Source: Curtobacterium sp. MCLR17_032 | GTDB lineage: Bacteria > Actinomycetota > Actinomycetes > Actinomycetales > Microbacteriaceae | NCBI RefSeq assembly: GCF_003234795.2 | Contig: NZ_CP126268.1 | Span: 3,596,001-3,660,000 of the forward strand | Length of the DNA: 64,000 bases | Direction: 5' to 3' | Part shown: positions 15,989 through 24,178 of the stretch, piece by piece | Layout of the letters: each line of letters opens with the position of its first letter | Position numbering within the stretch: position 1 is the first letter of the stretch | Made by a program: the position numbers and the translations under genes | Notes under the pieces: generated by a model | Told to the model about the DNA's origin: nothing | What the model saw: only the letters and a program-made list of their open reading frames with translations | The model's database searches: none

Positions 15989-17023
15989 CTACCGGCGAGC
16001 GGCGGCGCGGAGGACGAGGAGCTGCTGGGTGAGCTCGTCGAGGTGCAGGTCGTTGACGGTCTCGACCTGGTGCACGGCGTCGTCGGACCAGGCCGGAGCA
16101 CCGTGCACGGCGCCGAGGACGGCTCCGGCCATCGCGGCGATGGTGTCGGTGTCGCCGCCGATGCTGGCCGCGGTGCAGACGGTCTGCCAGGGGTCGAGGT
16201 CGAGGGCGACGAGGGCGAGGGCCGCGACGACCGACTCCTGCGACGCGACACTCGTCCCGATCAGTCCGGAGACGACGTCGATCCGCTGGTCGGCCGGCAC
16301 GCTGGCGAGGTGTCCACGGGCCCACTCGGTGCGCTCGGCGATCGAGGCGCCGGCGACCCAGTGCCCCCGGGTCGCACCCAGGCGTGCGGCAGCGATCGCC
16401 ACGTCGAGTGCCTCGGACCGGGTCGCACCGTCGATGCCAGCGGAGACCGCAGCTGCGATCGCGCTGGCGCCGGCGATGCCGAGGCCGGTGTCGTGGGTGA
16501 CCCGCGAGGCGTCCTGCACCGCGTCGACGAGTGCCGCGACACCGCCTGATCCGGTTTCACCGACACCATGGAGGGGCGTCGCGATGCCGACCGGGGTGAT
16601 CCGCATCGCGGCACCGTTCGTGGTGCCCGTCGAGCCGGCTTCAGAGGCCGGGACCCCGTCGAGGATGCGCTGCACGGCCGTCTTGGTACTCGGTCCGAGG
16701 AGGTCGAGCGAGCCCTTCGCCGCCATCGTCCGCTCCCAGGCGATGAGCGCCTGGGCGAAGTCGACGGGGTCGAGTCGTCCGTCGCCCTGCACGAGCAGCT
16801 GCGCCACGAGGACGGCCTGCTCGGTGTCGTCGGTGATGCTCGCCGCGGGCATGCCGTGCGCGATCCGCTGGTGGGGCCCGGCGTCGACGAACCCGTCGAT
16901 CACCCCGTGGTCGGCACGGATCTGGTCGAGGGACATCGACTGCGTGGGCATGCCCAGGGCATCACCGATCGCGAGCCCCCGGAAGGCCGCGAGCGCGTGC
17001 TCGTACTCGGCGGTGGTCGTCAC
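15989..17023 (-). CDS. ADP-ribosylglycohydrolase-family protein
   Basis: 344 residues. All-helical ADP-ribosylglycohydrolase fold with the di-metal motifs GLAIGDALGMPTQ near residue 18, SITDDTEQAVLVA near 63, and GGDTDTIAAMAGAVLG near 290. In catabolic operons, members of this family may cleave N-glycosidic bonds of small nucleosides rather than act on protein ADP-ribose. The neighbours here (NCS1 permease, PfkB kinase, GntR regulator) favour that reading, an inference. The start overlaps the GntR stop by four bases. Confidence 0.88.
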   Translation of the reverse strand: MTTTAEYEHALAAFRGLAIGDALGMPTQSMSLDQIRADHGVIDGFVDAGPHQRIAHGMPAASITDDTEQAVLVAQLLVQGDGRLDPVDFAQALIAWERTMAAKGSLDLLGPSTKTAVQRILDGVPASEAGSTGTTNGAAMRITPVGIATPLHGVGETGSGGVAALVDAVQDASRVTHDTGLGIAGASAIAAAVSAGIDGATRSEALDVAIAAARLGATRGHWVAGASIAERTEWARGHLASVPADQRIDVVSGLIGTSVASQESVVAALALVALDLDPWQTVCTAASIGGDTDTIAAMAGAVLGAVHGAPAWSDDAVHQVETVNDLHLDELTQQLLVLRAAARR

Positions 17024-17730
17024 GACGCGCTCCCGAACTTCATGTGCAGGCGGAACCGGCTCGGGTCGAGCAGGCTGTCGACAGCCTCCACGAACGTGCC
17101 GTCGGCCGTGCGGGAGACCCGTCGGCTGTGGAGGAACGGCTCACCGGGCGCCCTGTGGAGGGAGGCTGCCTCGTCTGCGGTGAGGGGCTGGAGGTCGACC
17201 CACTGCTCGGCGAGCGCGGGCACCAGACCCGCACTGGCGATCGTGGCGGTGAGGGAGTCGTCGACGAGCCCTTCGTCGACGGCGCGGGCGAGCCTCCCGA
17301 ACGGCGGCACCAGGCTGCGCTCGAGCGACACGTCCGGTCCACCGACCACGTGACGGACGCGGTCGACCGCGATGAAGTCGGGGTCGTCGAGCCCGAGTTC
17401 GGCTGCCTGGCCGGGTCGGCTGACACGCTCGATGCGCAGGACCCGGACGGCGATCTCGGTACCGGTGGCGGCGAGCGAACGGGCCCACCCGCTGCGGGGG
17501 TCGAGCGCGGCACCGTCGAAGGTGACGATCGAGCCGATGCCGCCGTGGATGGCGATGTACTCCTCGTCGGCCAGGTCGGCGAGCGCCGCCCGCACGGTGC
17601 CGCGGCTGACGGCGAAGCGCTCGGCCAGGTCGTGCTCGCCCGGCAGGCGTTGGCCCGGGGCGTACCGACCCGTGGCGATCGCGTCGCGCAGGGCGTCGGC
17701 GACGAGGCGTCGCTTCGATGAGACCGGCAT
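17020..17730 (-). CDS. GntR/HutC-family transcriptional regulator
   Basis: 236 residues. A winged HTH at residues 10-70 (RLPGEHDLAERFAVSRGTVR) is followed by a UTRA effector domain (DFIAVDRVRHVVGG, then SLERSLVPP). First gene of the operon with the glycohydrolase, permease and kinase, all coupled by short overlaps or gaps, so probably an autoregulated repressor relieved by the imported compound or its phosphate. A TACATGTA palindrome lies 11 bp upstream of the start. Confidence 0.9.
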   Translation of the reverse strand: MPVSSKRRLVADALRDAIATGRYAPGQRLPGEHDLAERFAVSRGTVRAALADLADEEYIAIHGGIGSIVTFDGAALDPRSGWARSLAATGTEIAVRVLRIERVSRPGQAAELGLDDPDFIAVDRVRHVVGGPDVSLERSLVPPFGRLARAVDEGLVDDSLTATIASAGLVPALAEQWVDLQPLTADEAASLHRAPGEPFLHSRRVSRTADGTFVEAVDSLLDPSRFRLHMKFGSAS

Positions 17731-17741
17731 GGACAGGAGAC

Positions 17742-17751
17742 TACATGTACA
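17742..17751. promoter_or_regulatory. Putative GntR operator
   Basis: TACATGTACA, containing overlapping palindromes TACATGTA and TGTACA, sits 11-20 bp upstream of the GntR start. It resembles the AT-rich symmetric sites used by HutC-type regulators. Only one copy was seen. Confidence 0.4.
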
Positions 17752-17786
17752 AGACCTGTTCAGCCAGCCAGTGCGAACTCGAACGG

Positions 17787-18242
17787 TCAGCGACGCGAAT
17801 GCGGACCATCACCGACGACGAGCACGACGAGGAGCACCGTCACCCCGAGCAGCAGCAGGCCGAACGCGATCGAGGCACCACCGAAGCTCGCACCCACGCC
17901 GAGCCAGAGGAGTCCGGCGCCCCCCGAGATGATGGCCAGCACGATCCCGGCGGAGTTCACGGGCGCGCGCGGCGCGGGCACCACCCACAGGGCGACCACC
18001 GTGACGACGGCAGCCACGAGCGGACCCCAGACGAGCATCGGGAACGCGATGCTCGCGAGCGCGGACAGACCGGAGGCCTGGGCGAACATCAGGATCGGGA
18101 ACGGCAGGCCCACCAGCAGCACGTCGACGACGAGCGTGAGCCAGGCGAGGACCCGCCAGTGGAGACGAACCGGCACGGCGACCGCGGTCTCCCCGTCGGG
18201 CCCGCGCACGGGCGGACGGACTCCGCCGCTGTTGGCGGTCAT
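17787..18242 (-). CDS. Four-helix membrane protein, unknown
   Basis: 151 residues from ATG 18242. Four predicted transmembrane helices (LAWLTLVVDVLLVGLPFPIL; MLVWGPLVAAVVTVVALWVV; GIVLAIISGGAGLLWLGVG; FGLLLLGVTVLLVVLVVG). No family recognised. The start overlaps the stop of an upstream small lipoprotein gene (ATGA), so the two are coexpressed and may work together. Confidence 0.75.
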   Translation of the reverse strand: MTANSGGVRPPVRGPDGETAVAVPVRLHWRVLAWLTLVVDVLLVGLPFPILMFAQASGLSALASIAFPMLVWGPLVAAVVTVVALWVVPAPRAPVNSAGIVLAIISGGAGLLWLGVGASFGGASIAFGLLLLGVTVLLVVLVVGDGPHSRR

Positions 18243-18568
18243 GGGATCCGCACCGGGTCCCACGCACCGGCCTCCGAGCCGTACGCACCGACCCGGGTCC
18301 GCGCGCCGTCCGGGACGTCCGTGTCGATCCCGAACGCCTCGACCGAGGGCGGCACCGTCAGGTCCCAGGTCTCGATCCCGTTCTCGGAGGACCGTGCGGT
18401 GGGTTCGGGGCCTCGATGGCTCACGCCGTGCTCGTTTCCGTCGGAGCTGGCCGACCCGGCTGATGCCGGTCCGTCGGGTCCGGGTGCGCAGCCGGTGAGG
18501 AGCACGACCACGAGGGCCGCGACGAGGGCCGCGACCGCGGGTCCGACGACCCGCCGTGACGGTGTCAC
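18239..18568 (-). CDS. Small lipoprotein, unknown
   Basis: 109 residues from GTG 18568. A lipoprotein signal (VAALVAALVVVLLTGC) is followed by an 80-residue Ser/Gly-rich, mostly disordered exported region ending VGAYGSEAGAWDPVRIP. No domain recognised. Translationally coupled to the four-helix membrane protein downstream. Confidence 0.7.
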   Translation of the reverse strand: MTPSRRVVGPAVAALVAALVVVLLTGCAPGPDGPASAGSASSDGNEHGVSHRGPEPTARSSENGIETWDLTVPPSVEAFGIDTDVPDGARTRVGAYGSEAGAWDPVRIP

Positions 18569-18728
18569 CGCCGCGCACCGCTCTGCCCGGTGGACGCACC
18601 GTCTGCAGAACGCGTCGCCCTGATCAGCGCCCCCGCTGCAGCGTCGTCGAATTCGACCCCCATGCTCGGCATCGTAACCACGTTGCCCGGACAGCGGTCC
18701 GGCGAGATGCTCGCGGCCGACGGTTCGA

Positions 18729-18772
18729 CGGACGGGAGGCCCGTGCCCGGCTGGTCCGGTGCCTCCCGTCCG
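18729..18772. terminator. GGACGGGAGGC palindrome, member 2 (terminator-like)
   Basis: CGGACGGGAGGC (18729-18740) pairs with GCCTCCCGTCCG (18761-18772) around a 20-nt loop. It is 12 bp beyond the 3' end of the alcohol dehydrogenase gene (minus strand, ends 18784), in a 215-bp intergenic gap that otherwise shows nothing coding. Confidence 0.7.
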
Positions 18773-18783
18773 CCTCGGGCCGA

Positions 18784-19821
18784 CTACAGGACGACGACCG
18801 TCGTCCCCGCGGACGTCGCCGGCCGGTCCATCGCCTCGAGCGCTGCCGGCGCCTGGTCGAGCGGGATGGTCCGGCCGACGAGCGGAGCAGGGTCGAGCCG
18901 GCCGTCGGCGATCTCGGCGAGCATCGCCGGGTACTCGTGCGCGGACATCCCGTGGCTGCCGAGCAGTTCGAGCTCGAGTCCGATGACCCGGCCGAGGTCG
19001 ACCTGCGGGGTGGCGTCCGCCCCCGCCAGGAGTCCGACCTGCACGTGCCGACCACCCGGGCGGAGCGCGGCGATGCCCTGGCGGACGAGGGCGGCGCGTC
19101 CGAGCGCCTCGATGACGACGTGGGCGCCGCCGTCCGTGGCGACCCGGATCCGCTCGTCGACGTCATCGGACCGTGCGTCGACCGTGGTGGTGGCGCCGAG
19201 TGTCCGAGCGAGGGCGAGCGCCTCGGCGGAGACGTCGACCGCGACGACCCGGGCACCGCGCGAGACCGCGACGACGATCGCCGACAGCCCGACTCCTCCG
19301 CAGCCGAAGACGACCACGTGCTCCCCCGCCGCAGTCCGTGCACGGTTGACGACGGCCCGGTAGGCGGTGGCGAAGCGGCAGCCGAGCCCGGCGGCCGTGG
19401 CGTCGTCGATGGCGTCGGGCACGGCGACCAGGTTGGTGTCGGCGTGGTGCACGACGACCTGTTCGGCGAAGGACCCGGGCCGGTCGAAGCCGGGCTGGGT
19501 CTGGTTCGGGCAGATGCTCTGGCGCCCGGCGATGCACGTCGGGCAGGTGCCGCACGCGTTGACGAACGGTGCGGTCACGCGGGTGCCGGGCCGCCACTGC
19601 CGGACCTGGTCGCCGACGCGCTCGACGACGCCGACGAACTCGTGGCCGGGGACGTGCGGCAGCGCGACGGTGTCGTCGTGGCCGTGCCAGGCGTGCCAGT
19701 CGCTGCGGCAGACGCCGGTGGCGACGACCCGGACGACGGCGGCGTGCGGTGGGCACGCGGGCTCCGGCACGTCGGTGACGACGGGCGTCGCGGAGAAGGA
19801 GTCGAAGGTGACGGCGCGCAT
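18784..19821 (-). CDS. Zinc-dependent medium-chain alcohol dehydrogenase
   Basis: 345 residues. Catalytic zinc ligands are visible (GVCRSDWHAW; GHEFVGVV), as is a structural-zinc-like cluster (CGTCPTCIAGRQSIC; the loop has Cys at the usual spacing). The Rossmann motif GCGGVGLSAI and the following acidic VVAVDVS suggest NAD preference. Zinc-type enzyme of the threonine/alcohol dehydrogenase group; the substrate is unknown. Downstream of a TetR gene on the same strand (39 bp gap), so likely within the same regulon. Confidence 0.9.
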   Translation of the reverse strand: MRAVTFDSFSATPVVTDVPEPACPPHAAVVRVVATGVCRSDWHAWHGHDDTVALPHVPGHEFVGVVERVGDQVRQWRPGTRVTAPFVNACGTCPTCIAGRQSICPNQTQPGFDRPGSFAEQVVVHHADTNLVAVPDAIDDATAAGLGCRFATAYRAVVNRARTAAGEHVVVFGCGGVGLSAIVVAVSRGARVVAVDVSAEALALARTLGATTTVDARSDDVDERIRVATDGGAHVVIEALGRAALVRQGIAALRPGGRHVQVGLLAGADATPQVDLGRVIGLELELLGSHGMSAHEYPAMLAEIADGRLDPAPLVGRTIPLDQAPAALEAMDRPATSAGTTVVVL

Positions 19822-19860
19822 GTGCCCGATCCTGCCACCCGGGCAGTCCGGGCCCGACGA

Positions 19861-20424
19861 TCAGGGCCGGGCGGCGAGGGGCAGCGCGGCGAGGACCTCG
19901 TCGATCGTCGCCGACATCGAGCGGGACTCCGGCTCCGCACCGGCCCACGTGTCCAGCGCCACCTGGAACACGAGCACGCCGAACTCGGCCAGGACGGCGG
20001 CCTGCAGCGGCGTCTCGCCCCGTTCGACGAAGGCGCCCCGGGCAGCGCGGACCAGGTCGGCGCGCTTCCGGGCGTCGCGGTCGCGCAGTTCGTCGTTGCT
20101 CTCGACGATCCGACGCCAGGCCGCGGTCTGGGCGTGGTTGTCGTCGAACCGGGCGGCGGCGACCTGGTGCAGCACGCGGCGGATGACCTCGACCGGCTCG
20201 ACGTCGGCCGGGGCCTCGGCGATGAGCCGTGCGGCGGTGGTGGGGATCTCGTCGCCGGCGAAGACGACCTCGCGCTTGTCGGCGAAGTGCCGGAAGAACG
20301 TCCGGGTGGTCAGGCCGGCACGTGCGGTGATCTGCGGCACGGTCGTGGCCGCGAAGCCCTGCTCGGCGAAGAGTTCGAAGGCCGCGCGCTCGAGTCGTCC
20401 TCGTGCATCGGGAGCCCATCGCAT
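19861..20424 (-). CDS. TetR-family regulator
   Basis: 187 residues from ATG 20424. A longer frame to 20478 would start inside an operator palindrome and is rejected. N-terminal HTH: RLERAAFELFAEQGFAATTV, then TTRTFFRHFADKREV. The C-terminal ligand domain is typical in length. Divergent from the quinone-oxidoreductase-like gene at 20516, with two matching palindromes between them, so it very likely represses both directions. The alcohol dehydrogenase gene follows on the same strand. Confidence 0.92.
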   Translation of the reverse strand: MRWAPDARGRLERAAFELFAEQGFAATTVPQITARAGLTTRTFFRHFADKREVVFAGDEIPTTAARLIAEAPADVEPVEVIRRVLHQVAAARFDDNHAQTAAWRRIVESNDELRDRDARKRADLVRAARGAFVERGETPLQAAVLAEFGVLVFQVALDTWAGAEPESRSMSATIDEVLAALPLAARP

Positions 20425-20440
20425 CGGTCGATCGTACCTG

Positions 20441-20485
20441 ATGACACGACGTGCCATGAGGGCATACGATGACATCACGTGTCAT
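20441..20485. promoter_or_regulatory. Tandem TetR operators
   Basis: Two 17-bp imperfect palindromes with the same half-site: ATGACACGACGTGCCAT (20441-20457) and ATGACATCACGTGTCAT (20469-20485), centres 28 bp apart. They fill the 91-bp gap between the divergent TetR and oxidoreductase starts. Confidence 0.8.
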
Positions 20486-20515
20486 CACGCTGGCACCGAG
20501 GAACGAGGAACCGAA

Positions 20516-21592
20516 ATGACCGCCGCCGACCCCATCACCACCCCGCCGAACGAAGCACTGTTCCTGCTCGGCCCGCGCGGCCCCTTCGAGGTCCGCCCGA
20601 CCGCGATGCCCACCCCCGGCGCCGGCGAACTCGTCGTCCGGGTCCGCGCGGTCGCGGTGAACCCCGTCGACGCCATCACCGGCCCGCTCCGCCGCCTCGT
20701 CTCGCCGTGGGTGCGGTTCCCGACCGTCCTCGGCAGCGACGTCGCCGGCGAGGTCGTCGCGGTCGGCCCCGACGTCACGGACCTCCGGGTCGGCGACCGG
20801 GTGACCGCGTTCGCCGCCGGACAGGAGAAGGCGCGGAACCGCCCGTCCGAAGGCGGGTTCCAGCGGTACGTGACGGTCCTCGAACGCGTCACCACGCGCC
20901 TCCCGGCCGACGTCGCGTTCGACCGTGCCGCGGTCCTGCCGCTGGCACTCGCCACGGCCGCCGCCGGCCTGTACGAGGCGGACCAGCTCGGCCTGCCGTT
21001 CCCGACGGTCGGGGCGTCCCACGCGGACGAGGTCGTCCTGGTCTGGGGCGCATCGACGAGCGTCGGCATGAACGCCGTCCAGCTCGCCCGCGCCAGCGGC
21101 TACACGGTGGTCGCGACGGCCGGACGGACGAACCACGACCTGGTGCGCGCCCTGGGCGCCGAGGCCGTCGTCGACTACCGCGACGCCGACGTCGACCGTC
21201 AGGTCGTCGCGGCACTCGGCGGACGGCGCCTCGTCGGCACCGTCGCGATCGGCAAGGGCTCCCTCGGACACGCCCTGCGCATCGCGCGCTCCGCCCCCGG
21301 CACGAAGCGGATCGCATCCGCCTACCCCGACCCGGTGACCAGCATGCGCTCGCGCATCGAACGACTCCGCGGCATGCACGTCACCGCGATCTGGGGCGGC
21401 ACCCCCGTCGTCTCCCCGGTCGGACCGGCGGTCTTCCGCGACTTCCTGCCCGCGGCCCTGGCCGACGGACGGTTCCGCCCGGCACCCGAGCCGACGGTCG
21501 TCGGCCACGGACTGGAGGCCCTCCCCACCGCCCTGCAGACCCTCCGGAACGGCGTCTCGGCGACCAAGATCGTCGTCGGGATGGACGCCTGA
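20516..21592 (+). CDS. MDR-family (zeta-crystallin-like) NADPH oxidoreductase
   Basis: 358 residues from ATG 20516 (GGAACGAGGAA upstream). Medium-chain dehydrogenase fold without zinc ligands: GAGELVVRVRAVAVNPVDA, the substrate lid VLGSDVAGEVVAVG, and the nucleotide loop VWGASTSVGMNAVQLA. It resembles quinone oxidoreductase or enoyl-reductase-like members that detoxify quinones or enals. The divergent TetR gene and its operators point to induction by a small hydrophobic compound. The stop overlaps the next gene (TGATG). Confidence 0.88.
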   Translation: MTAADPITTPPNEALFLLGPRGPFEVRPTAMPTPGAGELVVRVRAVAVNPVDAITGPLRRLVSPWVRFPTVLGSDVAGEVVAVGPDVTDLRVGDRVTAFAAGQEKARNRPSEGGFQRYVTVLERVTTRLPADVAFDRAAVLPLALATAAAGLYEADQLGLPFPTVGASHADEVVLVWGASTSVGMNAVQLARASGYTVVATAGRTNHDLVRALGAEAVVDYRDADVDRQVVAALGGRRLVGTVAIGKGSLGHALRIARSAPGTKRIASAYPDPVTSMRSRIERLRGMHVTAIWGGTPVVSPVGPAVFRDFLPAALADGRFRPAPEPTVVGHGLEALPTALQTLRNGVSATKIVVGMDA

Positions 21593-22278
21593 TGCCGTCG
21601 CAGCGCACGATCCTGGTGTTCGGCGGGACCGGACAGACCGGCCGCCACCTCACCGACCTCGCCCTCGCGGCCGGACACCGCGTCCGCGTCCTCGCCCGCA
21701 CGCCCGCGAAGGCCGGACCCACACGTGCCGGACTCGAGGTACGGCAGGGATCCGTGACCGACGAGCTCGACCTCGACGGGCTGCTCGACGGTGTCGACGC
21801 GGTGGTCTCGCTGCTCGGAGACGTGCAGGCGCAGCGGACCGCGATGGTGAACACGGCGTTCGTCCGACGCCTGGTGCCCGCGATGCGCCGGACCGGGGTG
21901 CGCCGGTTCCTGTACCAGGCAGGTGCCCTCAGTGCACCGCCGCACGCACGGTTGACGCCGACGCTCTGGGCGATCCGGAACACCGTCGCCCGCAGCTACG
22001 ACGGCCAGCACCGGGACAACGAGGCGGTGATGCGGTACCTGGCCGACGAGGCGATGGACCTCGAGTGGATGGTGCACCGCGCCGGCATCGGGTCGGACGG
22101 CCCCTCGAAGGGCGTGCTCGAACGGACCGAGGGGACGCCGGGCATCGGGACGTTCGGGGACTGCGCCGCGTACGACCTGCGGCTGCTGGACGACCCGACG
22201 GCGGTGCACACGATGAGCCTCAGCGCGTACCGGAAGACCGGCCGGCGGGCAGGGGGCGTCGCGCGGGACCGCAGCTAG
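21592..22278 (+). CDS. NAD(P)H-binding SDR (NmrA/BVR-B-like)
   Basis: 228 residues. Atypical short-chain dehydrogenase with the N-terminal dinucleotide motif VFGGTGQTGRHL (G-x-x-G-x-x-G), then VRVLARTPAK and DAVVSLLGDV. The active-site Tyr-x3-Lys is not evident, as expected for NmrA-like reductases or redox sensors. The ATG shares its first base with the stop of the MDR gene, so it is co-translated and co-induced with it under the TetR operator pair. Confidence 0.88.
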   Translation: MPSQRTILVFGGTGQTGRHLTDLALAAGHRVRVLARTPAKAGPTRAGLEVRQGSVTDELDLDGLLDGVDAVVSLLGDVQAQRTAMVNTAFVRRLVPAMRRTGVRRFLYQAGALSAPPHARLTPTLWAIRNTVARSYDGQHRDNEAVMRYLADEAMDLEWMVHRAGIGSDGPSKGVLERTEGTPGIGTFGDCAAYDLRLLDDPTAVHTMSLSAYRKTGRRAGGVARDRS

Positions 22279-22442
22279 CGGAGCCGCGGTTCGGCGCGGA
22301 AGAAGTCGGAGTACCGCGGCTCTCCCGGCTCCCAGAGCCGCGAGGTCACGATGGCCGCCAGGTCCTCCGGCGGGGTCAGGCCGTGCCGCCGCCACTGCGC
22401 CGGATCGGCCCGGGTGGCGCTGATCGCGTGCCGGTCAGCCAC
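22275..22442 (-). CDS. Small protein (55 aa), unknown
   Basis: From GTG 22442 a 55-codon frame runs through RADPAQWRRHGLTPPEDLAA and ends FFRAEPRLR, with strongly G/C-biased third positions as in real genes here. It is too short for standard gene lists. The stop overlaps the convergent SDR stop by a few bases. An 8-bp overlap with the upstream small frame suggests a two-gene unit. No family recognised. Confidence 0.5.
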   Translation of the reverse strand: MADRHAISATRADPAQWRRHGLTPPEDLAAIVTSRLWEPGEPRYSDFFRAEPRLR

Positions 22443-22593
22443 GGGCACCGTCCCGCCGGTCGTCGTGGTGCAGGGTCTCGCGCGGGGGCACGGGCGGCCG
22501 TCGGCACCGGCCCAGGCTGATCGACCGGGTCGGCGGCAGGGAGACGTCGGCGGGGTCGATCCGGGTCGCGATCGGGGTGATGGTGGTGAACAC
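22435..22593 (-). CDS. Small protein (52 aa), unknown
   Basis: From GTG 22593, with GGGAGGG six bases upstream, a 52-codon frame begins MFTTITPIATRIDPADVSLP and ends HHDDRRDGARG. Third positions are almost all G or C. Soluble, basic C-terminus. It overlaps the 55-residue frame by 8 bp, as coupled genes do. Function unknown. Confidence 0.5.
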   Translation of the reverse strand: MFTTITPIATRIDPADVSLPPTRSISLGRCRRPPVPPRETLHHDDRRDGARG

Positions 22594-22755
22594 GGGCGTC
22601 CCTCCCGGGGATCGGTGGAGCGCCCGACCGGTGGGATCTGGACGCTGATGTTTCAACGTCCTCATGTGTACGACATGCAGACTGATATGGCAATGAACCG
22701 GTTCGGAACAGCCCGACACTCCCGACCAGCACCCTCCGGATCAGCACCCTCCGCC

Positions 22756-23070
22756 TCAGTGCCCGAGCTCGACGAGCAGCACCCCCACGATGATGAGTCC
22801 GATCCCGGCGAGCATCAGCCGGGTCAGCGGCTCGCGGAACAGCACGCGCCCGAGCACCGCCGTCAGCGCCACCCCGGTCGCCGCCCAGATGCCGTAGGCG
22901 ACCCCGATCGGCAACCCCAGGGTCAGGGCGACCGCGAGCAGGCTGAACGCGACGACGTACCCGGCCACGACCGGGACGTAGTAGCGCTTCTTGCCGTCAG
23001 TGGCGAGTTTCAGGCTGATCGTCGCGGCAACCTCGGAGACGATCGCGATCGTCAGCAGGACCCATCCCAT
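22756..23070 (-). CDS. SMR-family multidrug efflux subunit (second of pair)
   Basis: 104 residues, four helices. Conserved SMR features: the membrane-embedded Glu14 in AIVSEVAATISLK, GKKRYY, and VAYGIWAATGVALTAVLG in TM3. The ATG shares its first base with the stop of the partner SMR gene (TGATG). Paired SMR genes usually form heterodimeric antiporters that expel cationic compounds or guanidinium-like ions. Controlled by the TetR gene at the head of the operon. Confidence 0.92.
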   Translation of the reverse strand: MGWVLLTIAIVSEVAATISLKLATDGKKRYYVPVVAGYVVAFSLLAVALTLGLPIGVAYGIWAATGVALTAVLGRVLFREPLTRLMLAGIGLIIVGVLLVELGH

Positions 23071-23417
23071 CAGTGCGCCTCCCGCTTCCGTGCGGCCAGC
23101 GCCCGCTGCGAGCCGAGCTCGACGAGCAGCACCCCGACGGCGATGAGCGTGATGCCGATCCCCATCACGAGGGTGAGCGCCTGCCCGAACAGCACCGCCG
23201 CCAGCACCGCGGTCAGGGCGACCCCGGACGCTCCCCAGATGCCGTACGCGACCCCGATGCCCATCCCGCGGCGGAGGACCAGGACCAGCATCCCGAACGC
23301 CACCAGGTACCCGACGACGACGAGCGCGTACCAACCGGCGTGCTCGACGGCGGCCTGCAGCGCCAGGGAGGCGGTGACCTCGGCGACGATCGCGGAGGCC
23401 AGGAACACCCACTTCAC
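23070..23417 (-). CDS. SMR-family multidrug efflux subunit (first of pair)
   Basis: 115 residues from GTG 23417. Four helices with the essential Glu in SAIVAEVTASLALQ and the TM3 signature VAYGIWGASGVALTAVLAA. A longer basic C-terminal tail (SQRALAARKREAH) than its partner hints that the two insert with opposite topology, as in EbrAB-type pairs. The start overlaps the TetR stop by four bases. Confidence 0.92.
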   Translation of the reverse strand: MKWVFLASAIVAEVTASLALQAAVEHAGWYALVVVGYLVAFGMLVLVLRRGMGIGVAYGIWGASGVALTAVLAAVLFGQALTLVMGIGITLIAVGVLLVELGSQRALAARKREAH

Positions 23418-24028
23418 GATGCGCTGCCGTCCACGAGGGTGGCGGTCGTCCGGGCCGCGAGCGCGATGGTCGCGGCGGCAGCGGCGTCGTCGCGGTCCTG
23501 CAGCCAGGCGGTGCTGACGCCGTCGGCGAGCGCCACGAGCAGACGGGCCACGGTCTCCGGGGGTGCGGTCCACCGGAAGCGCCGGTCGTCGGTCCACGCC
23601 TCCAGGTGGGCACGCACGGCGGCCACATAGGCGCGCTGCTCCCAGTCGGCGACGTCCTGGAGGCCCGGGTCACGTCGTGCGAGGGCGAACAGCTCCACGA
23701 GGGCGAGCGCGGTCGCGGGGTCGGCGCGGGTCGTGTCGAGGTGGGCGGTGAGGCCGGCGGTGATCCGGGCCTCCGGGGCGAGTGCGGCGGTGTCGGTGGC
23801 GAAGGCGGCGGCCATCGCGGTGCGGAGTTGGCGTTCCAGGACGGCACGGAAGAGCGCTGGCTTCGTGGCGAAGCAGTAGTGGAAGGCGCCGTGCGGCAGC
23901 CCGGCGCGACTGGTGACGGCGCGGGTGGTGACGGCGGCGACGCCCTCGTCGCGCAGAACGGCGAGCGCGGCGTCGACGAGCTGGTCACGGCGTTCCTCGA
24001 CGCTGCGGTGCTCCTGGGTGGTGGTCAT
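23414..24028 (-). CDS. TetR-family regulator of the SMR pair
   Basis: 204 residues. HTH near residues 15-60 (RRDQLVDAALAVLRDEGVAA, then GLPHGAFHYCFATKPALF), with a TetR_C-type ligand domain. First gene of a three-gene overlapping operon with both SMR subunits, the standard arrangement for drug-inducible efflux. A CTTGGCCAAG palindrome lies 21-30 bp upstream. Confidence 0.93.
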   Translation of the reverse strand: MTTTQEHRSVEERRDQLVDAALAVLRDEGVAAVTTRAVTSRAGLPHGAFHYCFATKPALFRAVLERQLRTAMAAAFATDTAALAPEARITAGLTAHLDTTRADPATALALVELFALARRDPGLQDVADWEQRAYVAAVRAHLEAWTDDRRFRWTAPPETVARLLVALADGVSTAWLQDRDDAAAAATIALAARTTATLVDGSAS

Positions 24029-24048
24029 GCTGCGACCGTAGCGCCGAA

Positions 24049-24058
24049 CTTGGCCAAG
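24049..24058. promoter_or_regulatory. Putative TetR operator of the SMR operon
   Basis: CTTGGCCAAG, a perfect 10-bp palindrome, followed directly by TGGCCGAG, which repeats part of the half-site. Located just upstream of the TetR start. Confidence 0.5.
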
Positions 24059-24178
24059 TGGCCGAGTCTCCCAGCGTCTTCCGGGCTGATCGGGTGCTGA
24101 AGGGTTGCGCAGCGTGTCGCGAGGGCTTCCCCAGTGCTCCCTGGGAACGTCGTCGCACCACAACGGAAGAGGGGTCCG

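Noticed and set aside
18556..20472. Long open frame (about 640 codons) on the plus strand
   Set aside because: It lies antisense to the alcohol dehydrogenase and TetR genes. Its product is Asp/Gly/Arg/Val-rich with no domain, the usual artefact of high-GC third positions.
19163..21508. 781-codon minus-strand frame
   Set aside because: Overlaps four well-supported genes in another frame or strand; composition is low-complexity Arg/Asp/Gly.
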